Below, in pieces: positions 9,739-21,745 of a stretch of DNA of 64,000 bases. Position numbers and translations under genes: made by a program. Under the pieces are notes generated by a model. The model ran no database searches and had not been told where the DNA came from. It was given only the letters and a program-made list of their open reading frames with translations. The stretch's first letter is position 1, and each line of letters begins with the position of its first letter. The DNA comes from Neoscytalidium dimidiatum (taxonomy: Eukaryota; Ascomycota; Dothideomycetes; Botryosphaeriales; Botryosphaeriaceae), in assembly GCA_037367355.1 (NCBI GenBank), contig CM074697.1, positions 248,001 to 312,000 on the forward strand. The letters run 5' to 3'.

Positions 9739-11523
9739 ATGTATTCGTTAAAAGAGAAATCACAACAGATCGAGGAAGTCCATCCAACAGAGGCAACTTG
9801 GGTAGCTGAACAGACGGCAGATACGGTAGTACCACAGCTCGATCAGCATGGATTCGCCTTGATCCCTCAGCCTACACGGTTCAAAGATGACCCTCTGGTA
9901 GGTTCTGGTGACCGCATAGTATCTGAGCGAGGCTCACACTAGGACAGAATTGGCCATCATGGATGAAGTGGATGGTTCTCATGCAGATTTCCATTCTAGC
10001 CTTTCTTGGCCCATTCAATTCTTCAGTGATAAATCCTGCGCTACTTGTCCTCGGAAAGCACTTCCATGTTTCAGGCCAGGAAGCTTCCTACCAAACCACG
10101 ACCTCCATCATCGCCGCGGGGGTATTTCCTATTCTCTGGAACCCCTTGGCGAATATATACGGTCGGCGTCCTGTTTATCTAGCTACAACGCTGATCGGGA
10201 TTATCGCGTCGGTCGGCGGTGGGATTGCAACGAATTGGGCGGGATTGATCGCCACACGAGTCATCGCTGGGGGTATGACATGCACCGCTATGGCTCTTGG
10301 GGCTGCAACGGTCAATGATATGTTCTATCTGCACGAGGTACGTGCAATTTTAGATCTCATCGCCAATTTCGTGGCTCACCTGCCGACCAGAGAGGGGCAA
10401 AAATGGGAATTTGGACGGTATTCCTTCAAAGTATTCACACCGAAGCCCTCCCCAGAATCAAACATACTGATCTAATTGCAATCAAGACGGCCCGCACGTC
10501 GCTCCTCTCATTGTAGGTAGCCTGAACGCAAAGAAGCTGGAGACACTGACCCCAGGCAGGGCGGATACCTTACCGAGGCCGGAGGATACAAGTGGGACTA
10601 TTATCTTCCAGCCATAACGAACTCCGCTTTGCTTGTCATCATGATTGTAGCTCTACCGGAAACTCTATTTTCTCGCTCTGAGCATATCCTCCGGACGCAC
10701 AAGGAACGCACCTACCTCCAGTTGTTGTTCTCCTTCCGCCAAAACTGTATCCACGACCGCAAACTACGGTGGAGGGACTTCGGACGCCCTTTCGAAATGC
10801 TGCGGTACCCATCCGTGACCCTGACCTGGATATATTACATGGTCTCTTTCGCCTACGGCACCGTCCTCCCAGCCGTGACGATAGCCATCCTCTTTACCGA
10901 GCTATACCATTTCAAGACCGGCGTCATCGGCCTCATGATGGGCATTCCGTTGCTCACCGGATCAATGCTGGGAGAGATCCTCTCGGGCCCGTTCTCAGAC
11001 TTCATCATGTACCAGTACGCCAAGCGCCACGATGGTGAGCGCAAGCCGGAGGCACGCCTTCCCGCCTCCATAGCCAGCGCATTCTTCACGCCTGCCGGGG
11101 TCATCATATACGGCGTGTGCCTTCACTACGAAACCCACTGGATTGGCCCAGCGCTCGGCAACGCCGTGGCAGGCTTTGGCCTCCAGCTCGCCACAACCGT
11201 CAACTACGCCTACTGCAGCGACTGCTACAAGCCACAGTCCGCGGAGATCGGTACGATCTATAATTTTGGAAGGCAAATATTCTCATTCACAGTGGGCTTT
11301 TACGCGTAAGACGCTTTCCCTTGCATTATCCAAAGGCGAGTCTAGCTTCCGATCTCACATATCTTACAGGATTCCGTTTGCTGAGAAGGCCGGTGTGCAT
11401 TGGGCCTGGTTCACTCTGGCGATGATAGTTCTATTCGCTTTCTCCGGCGTTGTGTTGCTCATGCTCAGAGGAGAGTCATGGAGAAAGAAGCTTGGGAAGC
11501 CGACATTCCATCAAGATATCTAG
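9739..11523 (+). CDS. MFS transporter, drug:H+ antiporter-like
   Basis: Six exons, join(9739..9897, 9948..10337, 10391..10430, 10487..10512, 10560..11305, 11370..11523), 504 aa. The introns are 47-64 nt. The junctions restore family motifs: FKDDPLNWPSWMKW at exon 1/2, MGIWTVFLQNGPHVAPLIGG across the small exons of 40 and 26 nt, and FTVGFYAIPFAEKAG at the end. The DPLNWP start, LGPFNSSVINPAL in the first membrane helix, YGRRPVYL after helix 2 and the long central loop (SRSEHILRTHKERTYL) place it in the fungal MFS group with 12 membrane segments. It sits in the plasma membrane. Paired with the decarboxylase-like gene, it may import the aromatic substrate or export an intermediate; direction cannot be told from sequence. 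Confidence 0.85.
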
Positions 11524-12413
11524 TGCTGTGATGGGTACCTTTGATCGAAGCGTGCAGGTATGCATGAGGACTGTATTTACGTGTGACTGGAGATTTGATT
11601 TGCGGGATATTGTGGCCGTTATGGAAGAATTCGTTATCTCAAAAAAAAAAAAAAAAATTACAGCAATGCAACAAAGAATACTCAAGCGACTGGTGTCCAT
11701 GAAGATTCCTGCGTATAAGGCTACGTACACTTCAACGTCCATAAAAACTGATCGGGAGTGTTCATAAGACGAGCCATCCTGTACATCTTATCTCTAACAC
11801 TTCATTGGACTCGCTTCTCAATGCTGCCGTGGATAGACCCAGTGGTCTCACGCCATATAATATCGAAAATAAGTTCATCGAACTGCAGGCATGAAAATGA
11901 GATGTTGCTATCGGCTGGCCTCGTGGCAGCATGAAGCGGAGCTTTGGATGCTCCGAAGACCGCAGACGGACAACCGATCGTTCCGAGCATTACCAGGGGG
12001 CGTGGTTATAGCTGTCACTTGGCACTCTAAGCAATGCCAACTTAAGAGCGCCTCATAGCTTCATTCAAGCCACATGAGAAATTCCATGGCTGACTAAACC
12101 ATGGTCGCTATTCGCCTCATAATGTATTCTCCACGTTAGGGCCCAAGGTAGTGAGTTTATAGGCATTTCTGAACCCTACGAGCTAGACAGAAAACTGAGT
12201 GTTAATTGTAGGGCATGAGAGCATGGATTGTGAGTAGCTCAGCCGTTGATTGTGTTCCATTAGGGCGGTTTTCGCATATTGAAGTATCAGACTTCGTAGA
12301 GTAATAGGCGCTAACCACGCGGAGAATAGAGATTATCCTTATATTACAATTCAGGATGCACGAGCAGAGAGTCCAATTCACCCACAAACACGCATAATAA
12401 TTATTTTATTTCA
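11524..12413. other. Intergenic region with an A17 run
   Basis: Lies between the 3' ends of convergent genes. A run of 17 A occurs at 11641-11657. No coding exon is supported; short frames around it are poorly biased. Confidence 0.45.
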
Positions 12414-15400
12414 TCATGCAACCTCCCTATCCAGACTCTGTGCCTTGCACATCTCAGCGTACAGCCCTCCCTGCGCCAGCAGCTCCTCATGCCTGCCCGC
12501 CTCCGCAATCTTCCCGCCCAAGAACACGAAGATTTTGTCGGCGGACTTTATCGTGCTTAAGCGGTGTGCGACCGCGACGGTGATGCGCCCGCCCTTGGCC
12601 GCGGCCTCGTTCAGCGCTTGCTGCACTACGCGCTCGCTCTCCGTGTCAAGCGCGGACGTGGCCTCGTCGAGAAGCAGGATGCGCGGGTCGCGGATAAGGG
12701 CGCGTGCGATGGCGATGCGCTGCCGCTGGCCGCCCGACAGCGCCACGCCCCGCGACCCCGTGAACGTGTCAAGGCCTTCCGGGAGGGAGGCGATGAACTC
12801 GTGCACGTTCGCCTGGCGGCACGCGTGCATAATGCGATCGTCCATAATAGCCGAGACGTCGTCGTCCTCAAGGCCCAGGGCGATGTTCTCGCGGATGGTG
12901 CCTTGGTAGAGTGTAGGCTCTTGCTGAACGAGGGCGATGTTGTGGCGGTAAAGGCGAGGGTTGAGCGACGGGACAGGCGTGGAGCCGAGGCGTAGTGTGC
13001 CGGAAGAGGGGTCGTAGAAGCGCTCGAGGAGGCCAATCATGGTGGATTTGCCGCAGCCGCTGCCGCCAACGAAGGCGACGAAGTTGCCTGGCTCGACCTC
13101 GAGAGAGATTCCACGGAGAACCTTAGCATCGGGCCGCGTGGGGTAGGTGAAGCCGACGGATTCCATAGCCAAATTTTGATCCTTGGTGGAGGGGCCGTTG
13201 TTTCGGTTCTCTTCTGTCTCGGCAACGATAGGCTGCAGGGAACGGATCCATGAGATGTAATTACCAGCCGCCACGGCTTTAGTGATGCTGGTCGTGTACG
13301 AGAAGAATTGACCCGCTGCTTGACCGGAGAAGAAAACGCCCATGAAGACGATGTAGAACTGCTTCATACTATATTCTCCGGTCGAGAGCAATCTGCAGCC
13401 GTACCAGAAGCCAAGCGCTAGGACAAGAAACTCAATCGATTGCGTCAACGCAAACCAAAACATGGTGTGAATTATGGACGGAATGGAAATCTTTACAATG
13501 TTGTCGACCTTCTCCTGGAAGCGAGAAAGCACCTTGCGTTCAAGCGCTAGGGATGATACGGTGCGAATGGCGCTGACAGCCTCTCCAGCAAGCGATGCGC
13601 TATCGGCGAAACGCTTTGATGTATCATTGTTCATCTTGAACTCTAGGCGTATACGGAGGTATCCAGCGAAGACGAGTGGAGGCATGCCGCCGAAGATAAT
13701 GACCAGACCAAGCTTCCAGCCATAAGCCAGCCCAAGAATACAGCTGGATGTCAGGTTGACAATGACGATGAAGATAGTGGCCAGGTTGAAGCCAAAGAGC
13801 TCCTGAACGTGAGTTGGCTGGGAGGAAAGACGACTTGCCAACGCGCCGGTCGTGTTTTCGGAGCGGTCGAAGAACTGAACATCCTGTCTGAGTACCGTAT
13901 CGAAGATTATGCGGCGGTAGACATGAGTCATTGACTGGGAGACGACGTTGGAGACCCAGCCGATGGCGAAGTACGCCACCAGATTGCCTAGAGCGATGAC
14001 AAGGAACATGAGCGAGTAAAAGTCGCCCTCATCCGTTAGCTTGCTACCGGTATACTGGAACACGTTCATGAGCTCGCTAAGCACAAGTGCCTGGCCTGGA
14101 TAAGTTGCTCCTCCGATGAGGCACCCAATCATTACAAGAACGAACCACGGCCAGAGGCTGCTCTGCTCTCTCAGCATGCTAACAACAATTCGTACAATAC
14201 CTTTTTGCTTGTAGTTGCTGTAGTCCAGCATCGCCTGGTATTCGCTTGAAGAAGCGTGCACGGTGCTGGCACGCGTGAGCGTTTTCGTCATGGCAGGCTT
14301 TTCCATCGCAGGTGCTTCCTTCTCATCTGCTTCCTCTGAGCGGTCTTCGCTCTGTTGACCGCCAAGGTCTTGAGCCTGCACCAGTCGCGCGTAGGCTCCT
14401 GCCCGTAGGAGAAGGGACTCGTGTGTGCCCTGCTCAACAACCTGTCCTTTGGACATGACCACGATATTGTCCGCATTTTTGATGGTGGCTAGCTTGTGTG
14501 CAATAACGATGGTGGTCCTATTAGCTGCCGCTTGGTCAAGTGCTTGCTGCACGACGCCCTCCGAGTGCGGGTCAAGGGCGCTTGTCGCTTCATCAAGAAG
14601 CAGGATTTCGGGATTGGAAATGACGGCGCGCGCGATGGCAATCCTTTGCTTTTGACCACCAGATAGCAGGCCGGCGCGTTCACCGACAGCCGTGTCATAA
14701 CCCTGTACGATCAGTCGAGATCCTGTCCAGAAGGAACTATTGAGCTTACCTCTGGAAGCTCTGAGACGAAGTCATGAGCGTTTGCAATGCGGCAAGCCTC
14801 GACCACCCGCTTCATCTGGTCCTCCTTCGGCGCATTCTCCCATTCAGTACCCATCAGCCCGTAACATACATTATCAAAAACAGTGCCGTTGAATAGTACA
14901 GGTTCCTGCTGAACGAGACGGACCCTGGTGCGCAGCCAATTGAGGTTCAGGTCCTCGATGCGTCGCCCATCAAGTCTGATCGACCCCGTTGCGGGGTTAT
15001 ACCATCGCTCTAGCAATCCAACAATTGTACTCTTGCCAGATCCACTAGCACCAACAAGAGCCGTTGTTTTCCGGGCAGGGCAGCGGAGAGAGAAATCAAC
15101 CAGAACGGCGACGTCAGGCCGAGTCGGGTAGGAAAAATTGACTCCGTCGAGTTCCACTTCTCCATCGATTGTGTCGGGCTTCTCCCCTTTGTCTTCGAAC
15201 GGATTGATCAGCGAAACGCGGTCGATGGTCTTGAATAGTGCACCGGCGGCAGATGTAGCGTTGGCAAAGGCCTGAAAGTATGGCGATATTTGAGTAAGGG
15301 ACGTGGCGGCAATCACGACGGAGAACAGGACACTATCATGTCAGATTCGAGGAACCCAGGACGGGGTAGGGGGTACTCACGTAATGATGACGCCGGGGTC

Positions 15401-16366
15401 GTCGATTTCACCTTCGGCATACATGTGAACTCCACGCCAGAAGGCTAGAGCAAAGCCGGCATAGATCATGAAGAACTCAATGCTGAACATGAACCCCCAG
15501 ATAGGAGACTTCTTCATGCCCAGTTCGTGCGCCTTTTGCAGGTATCCATCATATTTCTTTACCAGTTTCGGTCGCATCCAGAACGCGTGAACGTTGCGCA
15601 CGGAAGAGAAGACGTCTTCGGCAAGTGAACCAGCCTGCGAGTATATCTCCAAGATATTGGTTTCCAGGGCGGCGTCTATACCGACCGTGACTCCGATGAC
15701 AACGAGGATCACTGGAGCGATGGTGATGGTGATTAGGGTAAGCTTCCATTGTTTAGCAAGGGCAATAACGATTGCTGAGACAAATGTGGCCATGGCTTGC
15801 ACAGTAAAGCCTAGCTTCTCGCAAATCCCCTGCTGGATCTGATTGCCGTTCGTCGTGACCTTGGCCGTGACCGAGCCTCCATCCCCACCGTCGAAATAAG
15901 CAATCTCCTGCGAGAGCGTCGCTTCAAGGAAGCGATAGCGAATTGTCCTGGTGATGCGCGTTCCGGAGATAGTCATACACATCATAAATGTATAGCTCAG
16001 GCAAAATCTTCCGATGAAGATATACACGAACCAGAGCGCGTATGTGGTAATATCATCGCGGAACTCGGCCGGCGTACTGATCCCTCGCTGGAAATCGCTG
16101 ATGATGCCAACAAAGCCGCCAAACACGAGTTGGATCAAGGAAATTGCAACGCCCGAGCCGCACGCTGCAGCCACTGCTATAGTATTAAGTATCCAGTCGG
16201 TCGGCTCTGAAAAACTGAAAATCCTCTGGCACGAATCAGTATGTGATCGGAGTGCCAGGAAGTGAACTGTAAAAAATACCAAGTAAGTTGCGAAAGCACC
16301 GGGCTCTTTAGCTGTGGTCGAAGCTGTGTCCCTACTGGACGTCTCGTCGTTCGCTTCCTTGGCCAT
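12414..16366 (-). CDS. ABCB-type full-size multidrug exporter
   Basis: Four exons, complement(join(12414..14702, 14750..15332, 15381..16225, 16280..16366)), 1267 aa. Junctions read ATYLRIFSFSEPTDW, GVIITVLFSVVIAATS and ELPEGYDTAVGERAGLLS. The order is TMD1-NBD1-TMD2-NBD2, the full P-glycoprotein layout. NBD1 has GASGSGKST near 405, signature LSGGQKQR near 515 and Walker B ILLLDEATSALD. NBD2 has GGSGCGKST near 1050, signature LSGGQRQR near 1160 and a second ILLLDEATSALD. All ATPase motifs are intact. It is expected to expel hydrophobic compounds across the plasma membrane. The Zn2Cys6 gene just upstream, on the same strand 526 bp away, is a natural candidate regulator. Substrate is unknown. 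A lipopeptide or pheromone exporter of the Ste6 type is the alternative. Confidence 0.92.
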
Positions 16367-16892
16367 TTTTCAGGCCTGTATGGTCGACAGGTGAGTAGGG
16401 TAGACCAGCAAGTTACGCAGGTTCGAAGCAACGTAAAAATTGTGGAGAGAGAATCCGAGCGGGAGGGAGGAAGGGCAATTGTGGAACAGCCTCCTCCAGA
16501 CCGTGGAGAGGCCTAAGTTTATGTGAAAGGAAAGCTGCACATCCTCTCCGACGCATCATTAGGCAGTGTCTTCAAAGGGAGCAGAAAAGGAAGCAACATG
16601 GCTTGCCGTGGCGGAGGTTGGCGTTGACGGAGCCCGCGGGCACCGAGCGCGATGGTCCGGCGCAGCCAAGACGGCCGAGCGTGCCCACGACCACACCTGC
16701 GAGACGCTACCGCTTAACCGCAATTGGTCGGAGAAGGTCCCCGCCCGTCTTGAAATGCGAGTGGATTCATCGTAACACATCATAAGTGCTTGCGCCAACC
16801 CTCCTGATATCCTCCCGCTTTTAAGCCTACCGCCAGCGCCGCATCGCCATCTTGCGCCCCCCGCTAGAACGCCAAAAAACCTCGCCAATTCT
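16367..16892. promoter_or_regulatory. ABC exporter upstream region
   Basis: 526 bp between the exporter start and the stop of the upstream regulator gene, both on the minus strand. It probably holds the exporter promoter. No exon and no long palindrome seen. Confidence 0.45.
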
Positions 16893-19266
16893 TTACATTG
16901 TCAGGTCCTGCTCTATTGGGTCGAGGTTAAGCATGTCCATAACAGGTCTGTTCGCGCCCAGCCAGTTTCCTAGGAACATCGACATGTCCATGTTGCTGGC
17001 GTCGAGATTTTGAGCGGGGTCCGACCACATAGGCCAGGAAAAATCTTGTGTTGACATGGGCACATGCGGATCCGTCACGGCAGGGAACACGAGCGAGCCG
17101 TCATCGTGCTGCTGCATACCAGTCACCGTCTGGCGAGAATTTATGAGCACCTTTGCCGCATCTGCGAACGCTTTGCACACATCATAAAGTCGTTGCGCGC
17201 CCTCCGATATATGTTTTGCTTGGTCCAGAGAGCCCACCGTCTCTTGCAGGAGCTTCAGGTCCTCAGTGGACATTGTAGCCACTGCATGAGTGAAAACGAC
17301 AACAAATGGTGTAAAAGAGGGGTACAGTAGGATCCTGAAAGGAGTCAGTAGAAGACCAAATGGAAAGGCTTTGAACGCCTACCAAGTCACGTAATCAAGT
17401 TGTTGAGACTTGGTGCTTTTCGTAAACGATTCAAAGCATTTTAAGTGGGATTGCAAGCCAAGCCGGGCGACCTCGAAACATTTGGAGCTGATCTCGGTGC
17501 CGGCTCCAGTCGAGGTTTGAGCTCGGTAGATTGTAGTCAAGACCGAGTACGCGATGAAATCAGCGGCGTGAACCATACTATCGAGGTGCCCAGCGTACCA
17601 GGCGCCGGTCGCGTCGACCTGCGAAAAGTCGTTTCAGTCAAAAGTCAAAGACAAGCGAGTCTTCCGGCTGTGCTTACCGCAACGAGCTCGTTACGCATGC
17701 CCACCATCTTCTGCGCCAGCTCCTCTACTGCTTGCAGCCTCTGCTCGGGCGAAGCCTTGGACGCACTAATTGAGTAGAGTCGGTCATAGACTTCGCCCTG
17801 GCAGGTCGCATACCGGATCGATATATTGGCGATCTCGTCCCAGGCACGGATCTTGGGGTTGGCAGATATTTTAAGGTAGTTGACATCAATATCATCATCC
17901 TGGAACACAGACTTGCGGCCCAAACAAAGAGATAGGTTCTTGTCCATCATGTAGAGGCTCCAAAATGCATGCCGTTTCATCTCGGCTACATCAGGTGAGT
18001 CATTCTTCACATTTGCCTCCCGGTGCATACCCAAAGTCTGGCACATGGAATATCCGGCGGCAATATATGTCCCCACTAGGTGCAGGTTAGACTGCTCCTG
18101 GGCCTTGGTTGCCTGTTCAACTTGTTAACATAAGTCCCACTTAAGGCTTACGGGCTCACCTACCGCAAGGAGCAGAGCCTGAATATTCTGCAAAGTTGGA
18201 ATCACGAGGCTCTCATACGTCTCTAAGCACTGGTAGAAGTTGCGCTCGCAGAGGTCGGTGTAAGCGGATAAGTCCCAATTGGAGAGAGCGTTGTCGTCCT
18301 CAGCGAGGTAGTCCCTCATTGTGAAAAAGAGAAGACCGTGCATGAGGGCAAGGGAACCCGGCGGGATTGAGGCAGCCGGAAAGTATACTTTCTCACAGAG
18401 ACTCTCGAGTTGACCGAGCTCTGGCCAGCAGTAGCCAACCATTGAGAATGGCGGATGCACTAGCCACTGTCAGCATGATCCATATGTGTCCTGCGGGGAG
18501 GCACCACCTTTTATCCGCCGCACGATAGCAACTACTAGATCGACAGGCGGCAGATTCAACTCGGGTGGACCAGGCCGCGGAGCCGAAGGGGAAAGATAAG
18601 CCTGGTGTACACGGGTGGACGAGCCGTGGGTCTCGAGGCTGCTCTTCAGCGACGAGAGAGCGCTGCGAACCTCTGAAGTCGAAGAGCTGCCGAGTACACG
18701 GGCAACAGTGCGGTCGGCCGCCTCACCGGCCTGCAGGGTCTGGATAATAAAAGAAGAATCGCCCTCGTATGCTGCGACGGTGGTGGAAGGGGAACCATGC
18801 GAGGATGCAGTCAGACGGTCGTTTGCCGGTGACGAGCGTGTCGAGGGCGTAGGGCGCGAGATGGACAAATTTCTCACGCTCTGCTCAATAGCAGCCAGGC
18901 GCTCCTGAATAAGCTCAATCTGCTTCTCATACTGGCTTGATATGACAACACGCGGACGGTGTTCGGTCGTGCGTGAGGCAGCCTGGCAGGCGATGCCCAA
19001 TGTGCGGCAGCTGGAACATGGAATCGACTTGTCACATCTGATCTGACGGGTGTCAGTCCACAGGGTGCGCTCTCATTTTACTTTCGCGTGCAGCGGCGGG
19101 GTAGGACGGGACGGACGGAATACGGACTTTTCTCAGTCGGCAATTCTCACACTACACAGGCAGTCATGTAAGTATTGGAGCATTTTAGGGCAAAGATGGT
19201 AGGAACATCACGTACTGCTCGCGACAGAAACGAGCTGCGTTGAGCGACATTGGATTCGTCAGACAT
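16893..19266 (-). CDS. Zn2Cys6 fungal-specific transcription factor
   Basis: Seven exons, complement(join(16893..17334, 17383..17618, 17678..18112, 18164..18459, 18508..19042, 19128..19151, 19216..19266)), 672 aa. The zinc cluster CENCRLRKIRCDKSIPCSSC spans three exons, including a 24-nt exon. Its six Cys at 18, 21, 28, 34, 37 and 44 have the spacing C-2-C-6-C-5-C-2-C-6-C. The middle has the fungal-specific TF domain: PPFSMVGYCWPEL, GLLFFTMRDYL, LGMHREANVK, HAFWSLYMMDKNLSLCLGR. The C terminus follows ILLYPSFTPFVVVFTHAV. Two donors are weak (GTCCGT after the 24-nt exon, GTGGTG after exon 3), so those boundaries are less sure. It is nuclear and DNA-binding. Its position next to the ABCB exporter suggests local control of drug efflux (inference). 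Confidence 0.88.
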
Positions 19267-19974
19267 TGGGGGCAGCGTGGTGGGCTATAGCAGGCTCCAG
19301 CGCAGGACGAAATAAAGCTCAAGAGCGGGTTGCCGACAGGCATGCCGGCTGGGCGGAGTGGCGGTAGTAGCCAGTCCAACACAGGAGGGTTGGGCGAGCG
19401 CGTGTTGCGTGAAGGAATCAGGGTAGTTGGATCGTTCCTGGGCGGAGGAGGGTGAATTGCTCAGGTTTGAGTACACGCGAGTAAGTAAACGCGGAGCCCA
19501 AAAACACCGGCCCGCCAGGCTCGCGCTCACGACTCAACGGCCGAGGCTCATTCGTTCAATGTCAGCCTTACCATCCAGGACTAACCCTCCTCCGGGTATT
19601 ACTTAAGCTGCACAGGCCTATGCAATGTCAAGGAAATTCCTCCGTTTCCATCACTGGGCCAGGGTTGCGCTAGCCGGCACTTTCAGGCAACTAACATTGT
19701 GCGGAGGCTTGGCCAGTAAGCATTGGGCAGGTTGCAGTAGAATCACTCGCTGAATCATGCACGCGGCCATCTACTTTCCCAAAGCGTCGATGATGGCGCG
19801 AACCCATGGGAGCTAGCAATTCGAGAATGAAAACTAGTCCTCATTATTCCTCTCCTCCGCGTGGAGCACCTACTCCTATCGACATATAAAATGGCATTGC
19901 TCCAGCAGCGCCATTCCCCGTATCGCCGCCCCTGCTCTCCGACGTGGCGGCCGCGCGACCGCCAAACGCCTCAA
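19267..19974. other. Intergenic region upstream of the Zn2Cys6 gene
   Basis: No supported exon. It holds the regulator's promoter and probably the 3' UTR of the minus-strand gene that ends at 19975. Confidence 0.4.
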
Positions 19975-20580
19975 TCAAACGAAGAGCAAATCGCGTGGAC
20001 CAACGTATCTGCTCGCATGCGCAGCAGCCTCAATCAGCCGCCGGTCATGCTCCTGACCTCCTCGCCGCTTGGCTTCGTTTTGTCTTCGTCCATGCCTGCG
20101 ACGAGCCCATACGCTGCGTTCTTCCACTGCATTCAGATCCAAAAACGGAATCGCCTCGTCCAGCCCCTCCGCTTGCTGCGCCGTTATTTGTGGAAGACTG
20201 CCTGCGACCCGTGGCGATCCCAAGGCAGCTTCGGGCAGGAGAAGGGCGAGTTGAAGCCCGAGCTGAGAGTCTGAGAGATTCCTCAGCTCCTGCTCAGAGT
20301 GCTGGCGCCTTGAGCGGGGTGAGGAGGGAGTTGTCGATGTACGGCTGCCGTCTCCCAGTCTGTACATGGAGCTCTTCGCCGACGCTTCATCTTTGTCGGT
20401 CGGCGACGTGCGTCTCGCGAGGGAGGGCAGGGATGATCTTGTGGAGACTCTCGAGAAGAACTGGCTGCAAATTCTGATTATGTTCTTTATGGAGAGATTC
20501 CGGAAGATAGCAGCTTTTGTTGTTGCACCTTGCTCCTTAAGCTCAGGTAGACGCCAGTCCGACGGGAAAGGGTTCGTCAT
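19975..20580 (-). CDS. Hypothetical basic protein
   Basis: An open frame of 201 aa from ATG at 20580 (the frame stays open further upstream but has no earlier ATG). It begins MTNPFPSDWRLPELKEQG. A Ser/Arg-rich stretch (SSPRSRRQHSEQELRNLSDS) leads to a Leu-rich helix LGLQLALLLPEAALGSP, and the C-terminal half is Arg-rich (WARRRHGRRQNEAKRR). No known domain, signal peptide or membrane segment is seen. The composition and single ATG support a real, lineage-specific gene, but competing frames exist on the plus strand (19861-20477), so this call is moderate. Confidence 0.4.
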   Translation of the reverse strand: MTNPFPSDWRLPELKEQGATTKAAIFRNLSIKNIIRICSQFFSRVSTRSSLPSLARRTSPTDKDEASAKSSMYRLGDGSRTSTTPSSPRSRRQHSEQELRNLSDSQLGLQLALLLPEAALGSPRVAGSLPQITAQQAEGLDEAIPFLDLNAVEERSVWARRRHGRRQNEAKRRGGQEHDRRLIEAAAHASRYVGPRDLLFV

Positions 20581-21148
20581 TCTCAACTCAGAGGGCCGCA
20601 AATCGCCTGCGGTGCGGTCGAACGTCCTGCAGCGGTCGGAAAATGCGATTTTGTAGGTTTCGGCCGGAGCTGGGCTCAGCGGGAGACTTGCTTGAAGAGC
20701 GCGCACTCGCAAGCTGCGACACAAGAGAAGAAAAGTGGACAGAGCTATCTCTGCAGTGGGCAAAAGCTATATGCTATTGGTTGGCAATGCGTCTTTGGAC
20801 TGGAACAACCCGGAAGAGATTCCCGCGGGACGTACCACACTCATGGACGGAGCGGCCAAAAGTGCCATTGAGACAAGGCGTGCAAATTTTCAATGGTAAC
20901 GGCGTGGATTTTGCGAGGGGAAGGCAATCGACTTTACAGACGAAGAGAAAGCTAAAACTGGGTATGAGAAAGATAAAGAAGAAAGCCGGTGACATATAAG
21001 CCATCCTGCGGCCTGGTCAGACCGTCGAGGCCCTGATATCGTACCACGTTAAGCCATGTCATGTCAACCTTATTTGAACCACGACGAGACGCGCAACCAA
21101 AACAGTGGACCCTTGCTTTTTGTGTCCCCCCGCCGGAGTTAGAGCCGA
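20581..21148. other. Intergenic region
   Basis: Between the hypothetical basic protein start and the stop of sub1. No supported gene; an open plus frame at 20643-20999 lacks coding character. Confidence 0.4.
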
Positions 21149-21745
21149 TTAGTCCTCGTCCTCGTCACTCGTCGCCTCGAAATTCTTCTTGCCTACGTCG
21201 TCGACTTCATCCTCGTCGGTGTCTCTGTTCTCCTTGACCGGGCCTCCATTGTATACAGGGCGCTTCACGGATTCACCCTTCTTCGTCAGGGCCGTCTCAA
21301 CTTCCGGAAGAAGCTCTATGAGAGCATTGTATTGGTCGAGAGTGAGGGAGATGCCCTGGGCAAGAGTGAGTCAGCAGCAACAGAGATTGGCACAATCAGG
21401 AGAAGCGTACCTTCTTTCCTGGCAGGTCCTTGCCGTTCTTCTCATAGTACTCGCGGATACTGACCATCGGCTTGCCCTTAAACTCGGAGACGGTGACGCG
21501 ACGTTTAGCGGAAATCTATTGAGAGGCAGTAGAGTCAGTACTGCGCCAGGAGTGTAGATGTATTTCGGGTGTCACACCTCCCAGAACTCGTTACCCTCGT
21601 CGTCACGCTGCGCACCGGCGGACTGGCCCTTCTTGGCCTTTTTGGGCTTGGGGGCGTCGTCGTCGTCGGCGACCACGAAACCGTCGTCTTCGTAGTCGTC
21701 GGTAGCACGCTTGCGACCGCGGGCGGAGGCGGTTCCCTTGGGCAT
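21149..21745 (-). CDS. sub1: Transcriptional coactivator PC4/Sub1
   Basis: Three exons, complement(join(21149..21355, 21411..21515, 21578..21745)), 159 aa. The introns are 55 and 62 nt with GTACGC/CCCAG and GTGTGA/AATAG ends. The N terminus is basic and acidic ([30 protein letters not shown]). The PC4 single-stranded-DNA-binding domain runs from [20 protein letters not shown] through [20 protein letters not shown] to [18 protein letters not shown]. The tail is acidic (EATSDEDED). PC4/Sub1 binds melted promoter DNA and aids RNA polymerase II initiation, elongation and termination. It is a conserved single-copy nuclear protein and marks this part of the window as core genome. Confidence 0.93.

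Noticed and set aside
11641..11657. A17 run as a retroposon poly-A tail
   Set aside because: No target-site duplication or processed coding sequence is seen next to it; simple homopolymer is sufficient.
12445..12995. Open plus-strand frames over the ABC exporter NBD2
   Set aside because: Mirror frames of a GC-rich coding exon whose minus-strand translation has full ATPase motifs.
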